NCBI GenBank assembly: GCA_963682025.1
Contig: OY821518.1
Span: 305,201,429 to 305,265,428 of the forward strand
DNA from: Cordilura impudica
Taxonomy: Eukaryota > Arthropoda > Insecta > Diptera > Scathophagidae
Direction of reading: 5' to 3'
Length of the DNA: 64,000 bases
Shown in pieces: positions 12,669-23,918 of the stretch. A model generated the notes under the pieces. The model was not told the DNA's origin, made no database searches, and saw only the letters and a list, made by a program, of their open reading frames with translations. The position numbers and the translations under genes were made by a program. Numbering within the stretch: position 1 is the first letter of the stretch; the number at the start of each line of letters is the position of its first letter.

Positions 12669-13168
12669 TATACCCTATAACACTATGTGGTTTGGGTATA
12701 ATGACTTTGTGCTGCTGTTTGTAACAACCAAATATACTCGACCTAGACCCATCTTTAATTACAGCGATCGAATCAGAATCACTAACTGATTCGATTTAAC
12801 GATGTCCGTCCGTGTGTCCGTCTGTCTGTGTGTCCATGTAAACTTTGTAATCAAATCTATCAAAAATCAAAAATATTGCACTGATTCGTCTCAAATTTTG
12901 TTTGTATATATTTTTGCAAAATACAAGAGACTTTACCAAACATAGTCAGGATCGTTCCATTTTTGGGCCTAGTCCCCATATAGATATAGCATCCGATATA
13001 AACTTTTTCATATCTGCAGCCAAAAAAATTAATAAAAATTCCACTCACATTTTGTTTATGCTTATTTTCTATATCCAGTTAGTTGGGCCTAAGAGAAAGG
13101 GTCTCTAAACGCTTGGTATAGGGTATCATATTGTCGGTCTCGACCGATATAATTTTCTTACTTGTTTA
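12669..13168 (-). mobile_element. DINE-1/mini-me-like element, copy 6, internally deleted
   Basis: Both ends are intact (hairpin end at 12669, palindrome near 13130-13150, ACAAGTAAGAAAAT end near 13168). The interior is deleted between AATCAAA near 12855 and the TCTATCAAAAA block, so about 300 bp are missing; the join lies at a short shared AATCAAA-type sequence. It is inserted in Helitron C, opposite in orientation to copy 5. Confidence 0.9.
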
Positions 13169-13469
13169 AATTTGTTAATGTGTTTTTTAATGAGTTTGTT
13201 ATCTTCATTCACAATAATAATAAACCATAAAAGTGTTGGTTTCTGAATTGGCTAAGTTGAAAAAAAGCTTCCTAGAAATTGCACTCGAGCGCTGGAATCT
13301 GCTGGTATACAAATAAAACAAATTCGGGTTAGTTACACAATTTATAACTCAAAAAAGGCTGAATCGATTTTATTGCTTTTTGATTTGTTGGATTCATATC
13401 TGTCCCGAATAACAGAACAACTATTAAAACATCTGGACAAATAAGTGAGCGTGTCACCTTATACATAAA

Positions 13470-13640
13470 GTGATTTTGCAATATCCTATATCTTGAGTAA
13501 TATAAAAGGGAGATACTTTGTGTGAGTGGCCTTGGCTAGCCTCGCTGAAAGTTATCGATATCGGATCAGTAGGCGTGCGCCTTCCATATCACATATATCG
13601 AATTCTATGATAGGGAGAGCTTGGCAAATTTGTGTGACGA
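13470..13640 (+). repeat. Fragment of H2 Helitron monomer repeat
   Basis: Contains ATCGGATCAGTAGGCGTGCG, CATATATCG and CTATGATAGGGAGAGCTT followed by GCAAATTTGTGTGA. These match the about 143-bp monomers at 41134-42000. The edges are approximate. Confidence 0.65.
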
Positions 13641-14196
13641 CATGTGTTATTAGAGAAGAAGATGAAGGAGTGAATTAAGAATTGACTTTCTAAGCTCATC
13701 AGGTCGTCCACCACATAATTTACTATTGAAAGTTGGGTTATCAATTATAATGCTTCGAAACAAAATTGGTTCATTATCAAGGAAATAGTGCGTAAAATTA
13801 TGAAATCGACAATCATCATTGCCAAATTTGAAGGAGACACGTTGTACTGCCAAGATGCACGATGATTCCAACAGATTCTCCAAATACATTTAAAGTCTTA
13901 TAATTTCCAATTCGTCTAGATATGCAATGCCAATCAATAAATCTCAATGCCATCCAATGTAATTCTGAGGCTTGGAGTTGGAAAATGTATGCTTCGGCCA
14001 TGGTCTATTATATGTAGCCTGCTTAAGAGTTAGTAGGCCAAATGACCTTTTTGTATACTCCGAAAATGGAGAAACAAAAATATTGTTCACACGTTGGCTT
14101 TATAATATATTATTATTTATCTAAAGCAAAATTGAATTTACTAAATGGAAAACAATCTACATTTAAAAAAAATCATGTCAATCCGATCGCAGCGAA
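13641..14196 (-). other. Unrecognised region with weak minus-strand reading frames
   Basis: Two minus-strand frames (13650-13889, 79 codons; 13816-14001, 61 codons) have a more protein-like composition than their surroundings (Cys, Trp, Asp and Arg present, few low-complexity runs). I do not recognise a family and see no splice-site pattern. They could be a decayed transposon exon or chance. I do not call a gene. Confidence 0.3.
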
Positions 14197-14521
14197 GATG
14201 TGTAAACATCTAGTAATTAAAGATTTTTGTATCTCACTTTTTTAAAAACAGAAAGCGTCATCTATGTATCACTTATAGCAAACAACTGCAGGGACTCTGG
14301 TTATAGTTGTTGAATTATGTATATGTTATATGTTTATATTGTGAAATTTTTGTCATTTTACTGCAAGGGGTTGTTGAATTAGCTGAAACAAATTTATATC
14401 ATAATTTTTTCACCAATACAATCATAAGTCACACCGATTTGTCTTACTTCTCACAGCGTAACATGTGATTGTATTGTGAAATAGTAATTTACCACCCTGC
14501 GCGTATAGATGTTTACACATC
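14197..14521 (+). mobile_element. Short element with GATGT...ACATC ends, copy L2
   Basis: It starts GATGTGTAAACATCTAGTAA and ends GCGTATAGATGTTTACACATC, so the two ends form a 16-bp inverted repeat, each end itself a GATGT/ACATC palindrome. Internal landmarks ACTGCAGGGACTCTGG, TGTCTTACTTCTCACAG and GTGATTGTATTGTGAAATAG match L1. Sequence left of the start (CCGATCGCAG) is also shared with L3, so the true left end may lie further out. Confidence 0.7.
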
Positions 14522-15983
14522 ATAACATATTGAGTTCCATTTCATTCCAATTAAAAAAATTATTTTCGTAATTGAAATACATATCAAAACAAAATTGAGG
14601 CTAAAATAATTATTTTAGAGAGAACAGCGTTTGCCGGGTAGCTAGTACGAAGTATGACTAATAAAACTAGAGTGAATGCTCTACACAATTATGTAAACCA
14701 TACTCAAAAAATAAAATTAAAATTCCTCAAAAATGTTTACATTGACTTATAAGACAATTAAAGGTCATATTAAGGTTAAAAGAGAAATGAAAAACTTATA
14801 ACTTTTTTATTCTATATAAATAAACTTATATGAGGCAAACATTAAAGGATGAAATCTAAAATTAGCATTTAATATTAAGCTAATAAACAATATGGCATAA
14901 GGCATGGACCTACACAATGGCAATGTTATTTATGCTGCCTTTTGTGTTCGTAATAATTCAGCTATGCAATACTAAATTTTCATGTTTCAAAATTGCATAA
15001 TATACCATAATGATAATTCACAATTTTAAACCGTTAACTAGGTCAACATTAGGGAGTGCACTAATTTCAAAATTGCAACGTAAACCATAATGATAATTCA
15101 CAATTATAAACCGTTAAGGATGTCAACATTAGGGTGTGAACTAATTTCAAAATTATTCAGTTTTTCCGCAGTTCAATGCAATTATGCATAAAAATGTTTA
15201 GTTATTGAAATAAATTTAAATAAAAATTTAACTTTACCTTTATCTTAAACATTATACATACTTTAAGCAATTTTATATTTCTTTCGGTTTAGATATAATT
15301 GCAAATATTGCCAAGACATCATTATTACTGCCTTAGCACATATCAAAGTCACTGTTGTTTTATTGCAACACTTATATTCAATAAACTTCATATCCAAGAA
15401 ACATGCCAGCAGCGCTTTTGTGGCAGCTGACATCTATTATCTCTTATAAATCTTATGCTGATTTGAACGATTGCTCAACTTGATGGTTTGTCGTTAATTA
15501 AATGTTTGATTAAAGATTACAAATGAAATTTCTTGTTTTTATATTTTAAAAACACAAAATACTAAATAATATTTCAGCGAAAATTCATAATTTTGTTTTT
15601 AAATTTCAATCAAGGTATTTTAGCTATTAATCGATGACTGATCGAGTTTTAAAAAGCCAAATGTCTACAGAATATTTATTTAACAAACATAAACAAGATG
15701 ACTCAAAACTTTAATGGCATTGTTGAAACAAACATCAATAATTAAACCGGATAACCCATAACAAGATATATAAAAATTTATTTAAGTCAAAAAAAAAAAG
15801 ATTTAAAAGATTATCAACTTACAGTCTGTTTCAAAATGTGGCTTTATATTATATTTGTAAATACAGCTATGGACAGAGAAATGGCATAAATTTTTTTCAT
15901 ATGCTGAATTATCGAAAATGTTGTGTAAAAAGAGACGAAAAGTGTTTGGTATTTTTCCAAAGAAAAACCTTTATATTCAATAA
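14522..15983. other. AT-rich non-coding DNA
   Basis: No gene seen. It holds an 80-bp tandem repeat listed separately; the rest is AT-rich. Confidence 0.5.
14985..15160. repeat. 80-bp tandem repeat, about 2.2 copies
   Basis: Two 80-bp units (14985-15064 and 15065-15144), each beginning TTTCAAAATTGCA and containing CCATAATGATAATTCACAAT and GTCAACATTAGGG, are followed by the start of a third unit. The units differ at roughly a dozen positions. Confidence 0.85.
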
Positions 15984-16425
15984 CACTGTGGAACAAATTC
16001 AGGTTAGCAAAAGTTAGGTCGATTCTGAGAGTGAGGGGTGAAAATAGAGGCTAAATTAGAAGACCCGTATCGCGGCGTTTGTTTATGTTAGTTCGAATTT
16101 TTTTTTTAATCAACCTTCGAACTTTGCAGTCAAATGCCGATTTTCAGCATATTATTTATATGGTTTTTTGGCTATAATCGTCGACTAATTGATATTTTTT
16201 CAATCTGTAAAAGCCAAATTATTGCTAGTGACCTGTGCAACAATCAAAATTTTGATTTAGAAAAAAGAAAAAAATTGATTTAGAAAATTTTTGTGGTGCT
16301 TATGAAGCAAAATGTTGCAAAAATTATTTTTTTTTCATGCTCTTTGAAAATATTTTCCACAAGACTAAGTCTTTTTTGCTTTCTGTTTGATCTATAATAT
16401 GCTTCTCAGTTTCTTCAATAAATAT
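15984..16425. repeat. Left long terminal inverted repeat
   Basis: Pairs with 17818-18238. Matching landmarks include GGTCGATTCTGAGAGTGAGG, GACCCGTATC, CAAATGCCG, TTATTTATATGG, CTGTAAAAGCCAAATTATTG and TTGATCTATAATATGCTTCT. The two arms differ by scattered substitutions and small indels. Confidence 0.85.
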
Positions 16426-16624
16426 AATTTGAAAAGAAAACAATCATAATACAAAACTTGCGTTTTCCAACTTAATATTAATTTACTTCTCATTTTTTAT
16501 GTACCAATTTTGTTCAGTGTTGGTTTTGAAGAAACATTGAAAAAGAAATTAAAAAATATGGAAAAAAAAAATATATTTTTGAAATATTAGTTATGAAAAG
16601 TTTTAAGTAAAAAAATTAAATAAA

Positions 16625-17423
16625 TTAAATTAATGATTTGACCAGTTGCCGTTTAGCAGGCAGCTGTGAATCAACATCACTGTTCTCTCTAATATCTTGG
16701 TCATCGTCATCATCATCAGAAAGGTTGATAATTGCGTCCAACAGATATTCTGGAATTTCATCTTTGTCTTCCCCTTCTTCCTCTTTTTCCTCGTCTTCCT
16801 CTTCTTCAAAGGTGTTTTTATACCACCAACAAATTTCAGCGAGTATTGCATTTGGAGATTTCTTTCCTCTATCCTGAAACGAAAATAGTTTTCAACCGTT
16901 AACATGTTTAAATTGTGCACTCTGACAAAGATATTAGAAAAATCTAGGAATAAAAAATATGCACACTCTATAGTTACCTTATTTCAAACGGAAGCGCGGT
17001 TGGGTGATAACGTTCGCCTTGCTCATCTGATTCAGTTGGCAACTGTTGAGCGAGTTGATCAAGATGCTGATGCAAGAGATGAATAATGTACGACATATTA
17101 ACCCCAATTTCATCGAAAGCTGCCAACATGTTTGCAACAGTTTTATTCTTTGCTTTCCTTCTATTCAAAGTTTTATGGTAGTTGATACATCCATAGCAAT
17201 TTTCTTCTTGATGCGGGCTGTTGTCTAACCACATCATTGGTATACCAAAAGGCATAGCCTTCTTCTTTTCACTTTTCCATTGCATTTTAGGGGCATAGTT
17301 TACGTCAGTGATAAACTCTTGCAAGAAATATTGTTTATAGGCTTCCAAAAAAAAATCACTCGCATTGCCACATTTTTCATCGCTTGCTATGAAACGTCCA
17401 CAAACATTACAAAAATGGTCCAT
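16625..17423 (-). CDS. Zinc-finger-like protein of the CACTG transposon, two exons
   Basis: Exon 1 on the minus strand starts most plausibly at 17423 (MDHFCNVCGRF); an upstream in-frame ATG exists at 17507. Visible motifs are CNVCGRF, then FGIPMMW and ENCYGC about 60-70 residues later. This CxxC...CxxC pair is typical of the N-terminal part of a family common in insect DNA transposons; I know the motif order but not a function. Near 16980 the frame meets a donor-like AAG/GTAACT, and TTTTCGTTTCAG/GATAG at about 16877 is a good acceptor, giving an intron of about 100 bp. Exon 2 read in one frame is strongly acidic (EEEEDEEKEEEGEDKDE, then a D-run) and ends at 16625; the plain splice phase instead gives a basic frame, so a one-base indel or another donor is possible. 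No DDE catalytic core is visible. Confidence 0.6.
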
Positions 17424-17817
17424 TTTACATTTTGGTTCCGACACTTTTAATACAATATATATTATGCAATGTTTTTTTTTTTTGTTATTTTTATGAAACC
17501 CATGCACTTAACTTAAATCACTCACCAAATGAAATAAGTTCCAAAAAAATTAATAGCGAATTTTATCACAACCGAGCGAAAATTAAAAGACATCACCTTC
17601 GCCTGAGTTTCGAGTCTTAACTGAATCTTCATTTTTGAAATTAGTTCGCTTGTACGAAATAAAAAAAAATCGGTTGAAAACAAAAAAGTTGTTTTACTAA
17701 ATCCTAATTCTTGGAACTTCCGTTTTTAATTACTTCTACCTAAATCGCTATTTATTATTATTTAATGGTTTTGGGTTTTTTAACGCAAATTATCGACTAA
17801 GACCATCTTCTTTTCAA

Positions 17818-18238
17818 ATGAAATTTATTGAAGAAACTGAGAAGCATATTATAGATCAAACAGAAAGCAAAAAAAACTTAGTTTTGTGAAAAATATTTTC
17901 AAAAAGCATGAAAAAAAATTTTGCTTCATAAGCACCACAAAAATTTTCTAAATCAATTTTTTTTTTAAATTTTAATTGTTGCACAGGTCTCTAGCAATAA
18001 TTTGGCTTTTACAGATTGAAAAAATATCAATTGGTCGACGAGTTACAGCCAAAAAAAACCATATAAACAATATGCTGAAAAGCGGCATTTGACTGCAAAG
18101 TTCAAAGGTCGATTAAAAAAAAAATTCGAACTAACATAAACAAAAGCCGTGATACGGGTCTTCTAATTTAGCCTCTATTTTTACCCCTCACTCTCAGAAT
18201 CGACCTAACTTTTGCTAAGCTGAATTTGTTCTACAGTG
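17818..18238. repeat. Right long terminal inverted repeat
   Basis: Reverse complement of 15984-16425, ending in CTACAGTG at 18238 and followed by TAA. Confidence 0.85.
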
Positions 18239-18439
18239 TAATAATACAAACTTAGGTTATAATTCATTAATAAAAAATTAAAAATTATGAATATGTAAAA
18301 AAAACAAACGAAATGTGCTGGACGCAGAGATATTACGTTCCGAAAAATAAAAAAAATTCATTTTGCAATGGCATTTGATACTATTTTTGAATATACAAGT
18401 TTGCAGATCATTAATATTTTGTACCAAAACTTTTGTTTT

Positions 18440-18960
18440 TGATTAGAGTTTCACACCTGCGGCCCACGCTCTCTACGAGTTTTTGAAATTTTCGTTGTAG
18501 CAGTTTTGATACTTTTAATTCGCGATTTCAACCTTGACTTCATTCCACAGGTTCTCCATTGGATTTAATTCAGGGCTTTGCGCTACCCAATCCAAAAAGT
18601 CGAACTTCTCTGCCCAAAACCAATGTTTTACTAGTTTGGAGGAGTCTTTGGGGGGGGGGGGTCATTATTGTGCATAGAATGGTCAAGCACTGAAAGTTGT
18701 CCATTTTGCAATTAATTTTTATTAGGCGACCTTTTCCATGACAAGAAAATGCATTCTAAACCGTAACTTTACCTAATTTACCGCCTTCTGGGTGAACCTA
18801 GGCTTGTACTAATGACGTCTGGGAGAGTGAACAATGTACTACAAGCTGATCGTATCCTATTGGCCATCGTTTCGTCACTTCATAACACGTTTTTCCAGGA
18901 ATCAATGCTTTTCTCTTTATAGAATTTGGCGAAAGTTAATCGTTTTAACTTAGTGGTGTA
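18440..18960 (-). pseudogene. Tc1-like transposase C-terminal remnant
   Basis: The minus strand reads FDFLDWVAQSPELNPMENLW near 18545-18610, the diagnostic end of Tc1 transposases (the E of the DDE triad lies in NPMENLW), then NEVKVEIA. Upstream are KLVKHWFW and a frame with a decayed SDET-like box. A run of 13 G at 18648-18660 disrupts the HDNDPKHTS region. Fragmented and dead; DINE copy 7 abuts its 5' side. Confidence 0.8.
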
Positions 18961-18965
18961 GGCTT

Positions 18966-19535
18966 TTTATACCCTATACCACTATGTGGTCAGGGTATAA
19001 TGGGTTTATGATGATGTTTATAACTACCAAAAATATTTGCCGTAGACTCAACAATTATTAAACTGATCGATTCAGAATCACTTTCTGGGATAATTTGACT
19101 ATGTCCGTCGGTCCGTCGCAAATATGAATATATTTTGAAGAAATTTGGTATATAAGCTTCTATCAGTTATGGGGTGAAAGCTGTTGAAATTGGTGAAAAT
19201 CGGTGCATATTCAGACCTAGTCCGCATACAAGTGATTCCTACGAGATTTAAGTTGCCATAAGACCGAAATTATCACATAGATCTCGGTCAAATTTAGTTT
19301 GTGTATGTTTATTATAACCATTAACTAGTCAGTCGGTCAAATAAATCATGTAGGACTATTTTTCGTCATATAAAAGCTGTTTCCGATCTTTACTTGAACG
19401 CATTTTAAAAAAAATATTATACCGACTTTTCTCAAATTTAGTTTGTTGTTCATGTTTTCGCAAAATAAGGGACTTTACCAAATATCGTGAGGTTCGGCCA
19501 TTTTATTGGTCTAGTCCCCATGACTTGAATGTATC
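18966..19535 (-). mobile_element. DINE-1/mini-me-like element, copy 7, 5'-truncated
   Basis: It starts at the hairpin end (TATACCCTATACCACTATGTGG), with a reduced GGAC tract (GACGGACCGACGGAC) near 19103-19118, and runs to the GGGGACTAGACC block near 19520. The 5' palindrome is absent. Many substitutions mark it as older. Confidence 0.75.
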
Positions 19536-20003
19536 ATTTTTCACTATTCTTTCAATGGCTGCGCTTGTAAGCATATGTGTAAGCATGTACATCGGAATTC
19601 TCTATACAAGAATGAATTGCATTGTACACTTTTTTTTAGAACTATGAATAAGTTTAGCAACATCCATCCTTTTTCCCCTTCTTTATGTATTTTCCATACT
19701 ATCCGTTTTTCCATAATTGTGGCATGTTTACCTGTTCCAATTTTTAGAAATTTTTGACACTTTTATTAGATAATTTTTCGACCGTACAAAATATCAGGTG
19801 GTTCTAGAGATTCGACTACTGAATGCTTGAAGTAATTTGGGCATTCATGTGTCCATTTAAAATTATCTTTCTTTACAAAAAATAATAATGGCAAATAATA
19901 GGCAGAATATAACGAAATATTTGTGCGCTGAACGAAAACAATTAACACTTTCATGCACTTTTCCAAAAAAAAAAAAAAAACGTGTGCGTCCGATCACAGG
20001 CGA
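19536..20003. other. AT-rich non-coding DNA
   Basis: No gene recognised. A minus-strand frame at 19766-19966 contains a short protein-like stretch (FKWTHECPNYFKH) that matches nothing I can name. Confidence 0.4.
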
Positions 20004-22373
20004 GGTGTGTAAACATCTAGTAACTACAAATTTTTTTATGACACTTTTTTAAAATCAAACAGAAAACGTCATATGTGTCTCACTTATAGCAAACAACTGC
20101 AGTGGCTCTGCTAATATAAAAATATCCATGATTATTTATTATTTGAATTGGTTAATTTTTAGTTTTTCCTTTTTTATTTTTAGTTTTTCATTATTCGTTT
20201 TTAATTTTTATTTTATTTTTTTATTTTTAATTTTTTATTTTTCATTTTTTTTTTTTTTTCATTTTTAATTTTTTGTTTTTAATTTTTCATTGTTAACTTT
20301 TCATTTCATATTTTTCGTATTTTATTTTTAATTTTTTATTTTTCTTTTTTTAATTTTCATTTTTAGTTTTTTAATTAAAATTTTTTTTTTACTTTTCAGT
20401 TCTCATTTTTCATTTTTCATATTTCATTTCTTATTTTTAATTTTTTTTTACATTGTTTATTTTTATTTTTTTTATTTTCCATTTTTCGTTTTTCATATTT
20501 CATTGTTTATTTTTTTAATTTTCATTTTTCGTTTTTCATTTTTCATTTTTTTTTTTCATTTTTTATTTTTCATTTATTATTTTTAATTTTTTATTTTCCA
20601 TGTTTCATTTTTTATTTTTCATTTTTCGTTTTTCGTTTTTCGTTTTTTTTTCTTTTGTTATTTTTCATTTTTTATTTTTCATTTTTCGTTTTTCATTTTT
20701 GTTTTTTCATTTTTTATTTATAATTTTTATTTTTAACATTTTTTTATTCATTCTTCATTTCCATTTTTCATTTTTCGTTTTTAATTTTCTATTTTTTATT
20801 TATAATTTTTTATTTTTCATTTTTTGTTTTTCATTTTTTATTTTTCATTTTTAGTTTTTTAATTTTCATTTTTATTTTTTTATTTTTCATTTCTCATATT
20901 TCAGTTCTTATTTTTAATTTTTATTTTTAATTGTTTATTTTTCATTTTCCATTTTTTATTTTTTATTTTTTATTATTTAGTTTATATTTTTTATTTTTAA
21001 TTTTTTTTTTTTTAATTTTTAATTTTTTGTTTTTAATTTTTCATTGTTAACTTTTCATTTCATATTTTTCGTATTTTATTTTTAATTTTTTATTTTTCAT
21101 TTTTTAATTTTCATTTTTAGTTTTTTAATTAAAATTTTTTTTTTACTTTTCAGTTCTCATTTTTCATTTTTCATATTTCATTTCATATTTTTAATTTTTT
21201 TTTTCATTGTTTATTTTTATTTTTTTTATTTTCCATTTTTCGTTTTTCATATTTCATTGTTTATTTTTTTAATTTTCATTTTTCGTTTTTCATTTTTCAT
21301 TTTTTTTTTTCATTTTTTATTTTTCATTTATTATTTTTAATTTTTTATTTTCCATGTTTCATTTTTTATTTTTCATTTTTCGTTTTTCGTTTTTTTTTTC
21401 TTTTGTTATTTTTCATTTTTTATTTTTCATTTTCCATTTTTCGTTTTTCATTTTTGTTTTTTCATTTTTTATTTATAATTTTTATTTTTAACATTTTTTT
21501 ATTCATTTTTCATTTCCATTTTTCATTTTTCGTTTTTAATTTTCTATTTTTTATTTATAATTTTTTATTTTTTATTTTTTGTTTTTCATTTTTTATTTTT
21601 CATTTTTAGTTTTTTAATTTTCATTTTTATTTTTTTATTTTTCATTTCTCATATTTCAGTTCTTATTTTTAATTTTTATTTTTAATTGTTTATTTTTCAT
21701 TTTCCATTTTTCGTTTTTCATATTTCATTGTTTATTTTTTTAATTTTTTAATTTTCATTTTTCGCTTTTCATTTTTCATTTTTTATTTTTCATTTATTTT
21801 TAATTTTTTATTTTGCATGTTTCATATTTATTTTTCATATTTTATTTTTCATTTTTCTTTTTTCTTTTTTTATTTTTCATTTTTTATTTTTCATTTTCCA
21901 TTTTTCGTTTTTCATTTTCGATTTTTCATTGTTTATTTATAATTTTTTATTTTTAACATCTTTTTTAATTCATTTTACATTTCCAATTTTCTTTTTTCAT
22001 TTCCATTTTTCATTTTTCGTTTTTATTTTCTATTTTTTATTTTTAAATTTTTATTTTTCATTTTTTGTTTTTCATTTTTTATTTTTCATTTTTTATTTTT
22101 TATTTTTAATTTTTTTAATTTTAATTTCTTATTTTTCATTTTTCGATTTTCATTTCTCATTTTTCGTTTTTCAGTTTTTATTTTTTAGTTTTCATTTTCC
22201 ATTTTTCGTTTTTCATTTTTTATTTTTCATTTTTTATTTTTCATTTTTCATTTTACATTTTCCTTTTTTATTTTTGTATTTAATTTTTTATTTTTCATTT
22301 TGTTATTTTTCATTTTTCATTTTTTATTTTTAATTTTTTATTTTTCAAGAGCGCGTATAGATGTTTAAACATC
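20004..22373 (+). mobile_element. Short element with GATGT...ACATC ends, copy L3, hugely expanded
   Basis: The left end GGTGTGTAAACATCTAGTAA and right end GCGTATAGATGTTTAAACATC are the same ends as L2, and the left landmarks (AACGTCATATGTGTCTCACT, ACTGCAGTGGCTCTGC, TAATATAAAAATAT) follow in L1/L2 order. The normal interior of about 150 bp is replaced by a 2.2-kb T-rich array. Confidence 0.75.
20155..22345. repeat. T-rich simple array with 754-bp higher-order unit
   Basis: Nearly pure TTTTTCATTTTTTATTTTTAATTTTTCG-type sequence. Rare markers repeat at a constant offset: TGTTAACTTTTCATTTCATA at 20291 and 21045, CCATGTTTCATTTTTTATTT at 20598 and 21352, TAACATTTTTTTATTCATT at 20734 and 21489 (offset 754-755), so a block of about 750 bp is present twice with a diverged partial third from about 21720. 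Open frames here encode only F/L/I/H/S-rich artefacts. Confidence 0.9.
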
Positions 22374-23918
22374 AAACATTAACATTTATTTGACATCTAA
22401 TATTGTGCCATTTATATGTACATGACTGTTTGTGCTCAAATAAAGTAGCATAAATATTTCTTCCCTAACTTACATATTAAACCATAAACATATTTCATGG
22501 AGAATCATTTACTATTAAGTCGAAAATACCAATATTTATGTGTTAACTTTCTAAGCTCCGCAATTAATTGGAGCACATCTAAATAGTTTGTTTCAAGGTT
22601 TCTATATAAAAACTTCTTTCAAATTACATTTCTATGTAAATTAACTGGCCACAGTAGAAGTTTAAAGTCATCTTCAAAAAAGCTTCTATTGGTATAAAAT
22701 AAGCCATTAAGTGTTAAAACGTGTAATGATTTTACTTTGTTACTCATATACAACTATTAAATACAAAACAACAAATTTCATCGAACACTAATTTTCTTTA
22801 ATATTTTTTTCAACCGCTGGTATATTTTGTCTTTTGAAAAAGGCTGCCGACGACAAAAAATTAACATTTAAATGCGTTAGTATCACGCTGTTGTCTGTCA
22901 TGTAACAGAAGCCACCGTTACACGAATGTTTCGGCACCATACTATAGGAAGTCCATTTAAAAATATTGTTTGTCTAATGCAACAGAAAGGGGCTTATGAG
23001 TATCTATAGTTCCACACACATGAACTATTAGTACACAAATACTAATCATAGACAGTGACTTTGTCATTCACTGTTTCATTAACTAATTTACCAACTTGTC
23101 TTTAATACGAGTAAATGTGTCATTAAAACAAATCGTTGTCAATTAACGAAATTTAGTCCTAGCACGACTTTGGGCTCATAAATAACAAAAATATTTTTAT
23201 TTTTTGGGGATTTATTTATGTAAAAATTTTCTTAATTGTTTGTTTGGTTGTTTGTGTGTTTGCTTGTGCACGAACTAGAGTGATCACTTATATTTCATTA
23301 TTGAATAGCCAACACAGTCATCCAGATTAAACTAATATGAAGTTGCCATAGTAAGTTTTTCTTAAGATTTATAAAAAAAAATGAAATACCAACAAGATAT
23401 TTATTTTTCTTTGTTATGAAAAATATTCTTACATTGATGCCATGGGAACTGAAAAACCTCTATTCTTTAATGAAACAATTTGTATTTCACAACACAATAT
23501 TTAAATTTTTCTAATTAATATATTTTGGTAATTTTAATATTATTCTGATAAAAATCTGGCGTCAAGAAATTTTAATAACGAAGGATTTTGCATTTCAAAA
23601 AAACATGCAATAATAAGCAGTAACTTTATTGCAGTTTAGTACAATGTTACTAGCCATTCACAAAGAAAAGTAGAAAAGTGGCAATAATGAAATAAGAAAT
23701 ATATCTTTCTCATAACAAATCCCCTTCTCAACAATGACAAATAAATAAAAAGGCTTCCAACAGGCAAGCAACGCGAAAATAAAATATGTGCTATGCTTTT
23801 CCATTATAACATATATAATTGTACAACAATTTGATAGAATATAATAAAATTAAAAATACGGAGGGCACACTGCTAGAGCTAAATGGTAGTTAAGCAAAAC
23901 AAATTGTTTTTTAAAACA
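22374..23918. other. AT-rich non-coding DNA
   Basis: No gene or classified repeat recognised. Confidence 0.5.

Larger units (their letters stand above)
11637..13305 (+). mobile_element. Non-autonomous Helitron, family H1, copy C, with two nested DINEs
   Basis: The 5' end TCTATAATAATAATAGG follows an A at 11636; the 3' end GGAATCTGCTGG finishes at 13305 before a T. Helitron sequence is present in three pieces (11637-11827, 12629-12668, 13169-13305) that join in the family order; two DINE insertions account for the rest. Without them it is about 370 bp, matching copies D and I. Confidence 0.85.
15984..18238 (-). mobile_element. DNA transposon with about 430-bp inverted repeats, CACTG ends
   Basis: The element starts CACTGTGGAACAAATTCAG at 15984 and ends with the reverse complement of CACTGTAGAACAAATTCAG at 18238, flanked on both sides by TAA (15981-15983 and 18239-18241). 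Inverted repeats extend to about 16425 on the left and 17818 on the right. CACTG termini with a 3-bp duplication suggest the Chapaev3/CMC group, but the encoded protein here is short and lacks a visible catalytic domain, so this may be a non-autonomous derivative. The single gene lies on the minus strand. Confidence 0.75.

Noticed and set aside
16638..17228. Plus-strand S- and F-rich frames within the CACTG element
   Set aside because: Antisense of the acidic exon and the zinc-finger exon on the minus strand.
20600..22333. Long F/L/I/H/S-rich open frames that look like membrane proteins
   Set aside because: They are translations of the T-rich simple array, repeat with the 754-bp block and have no natural composition.
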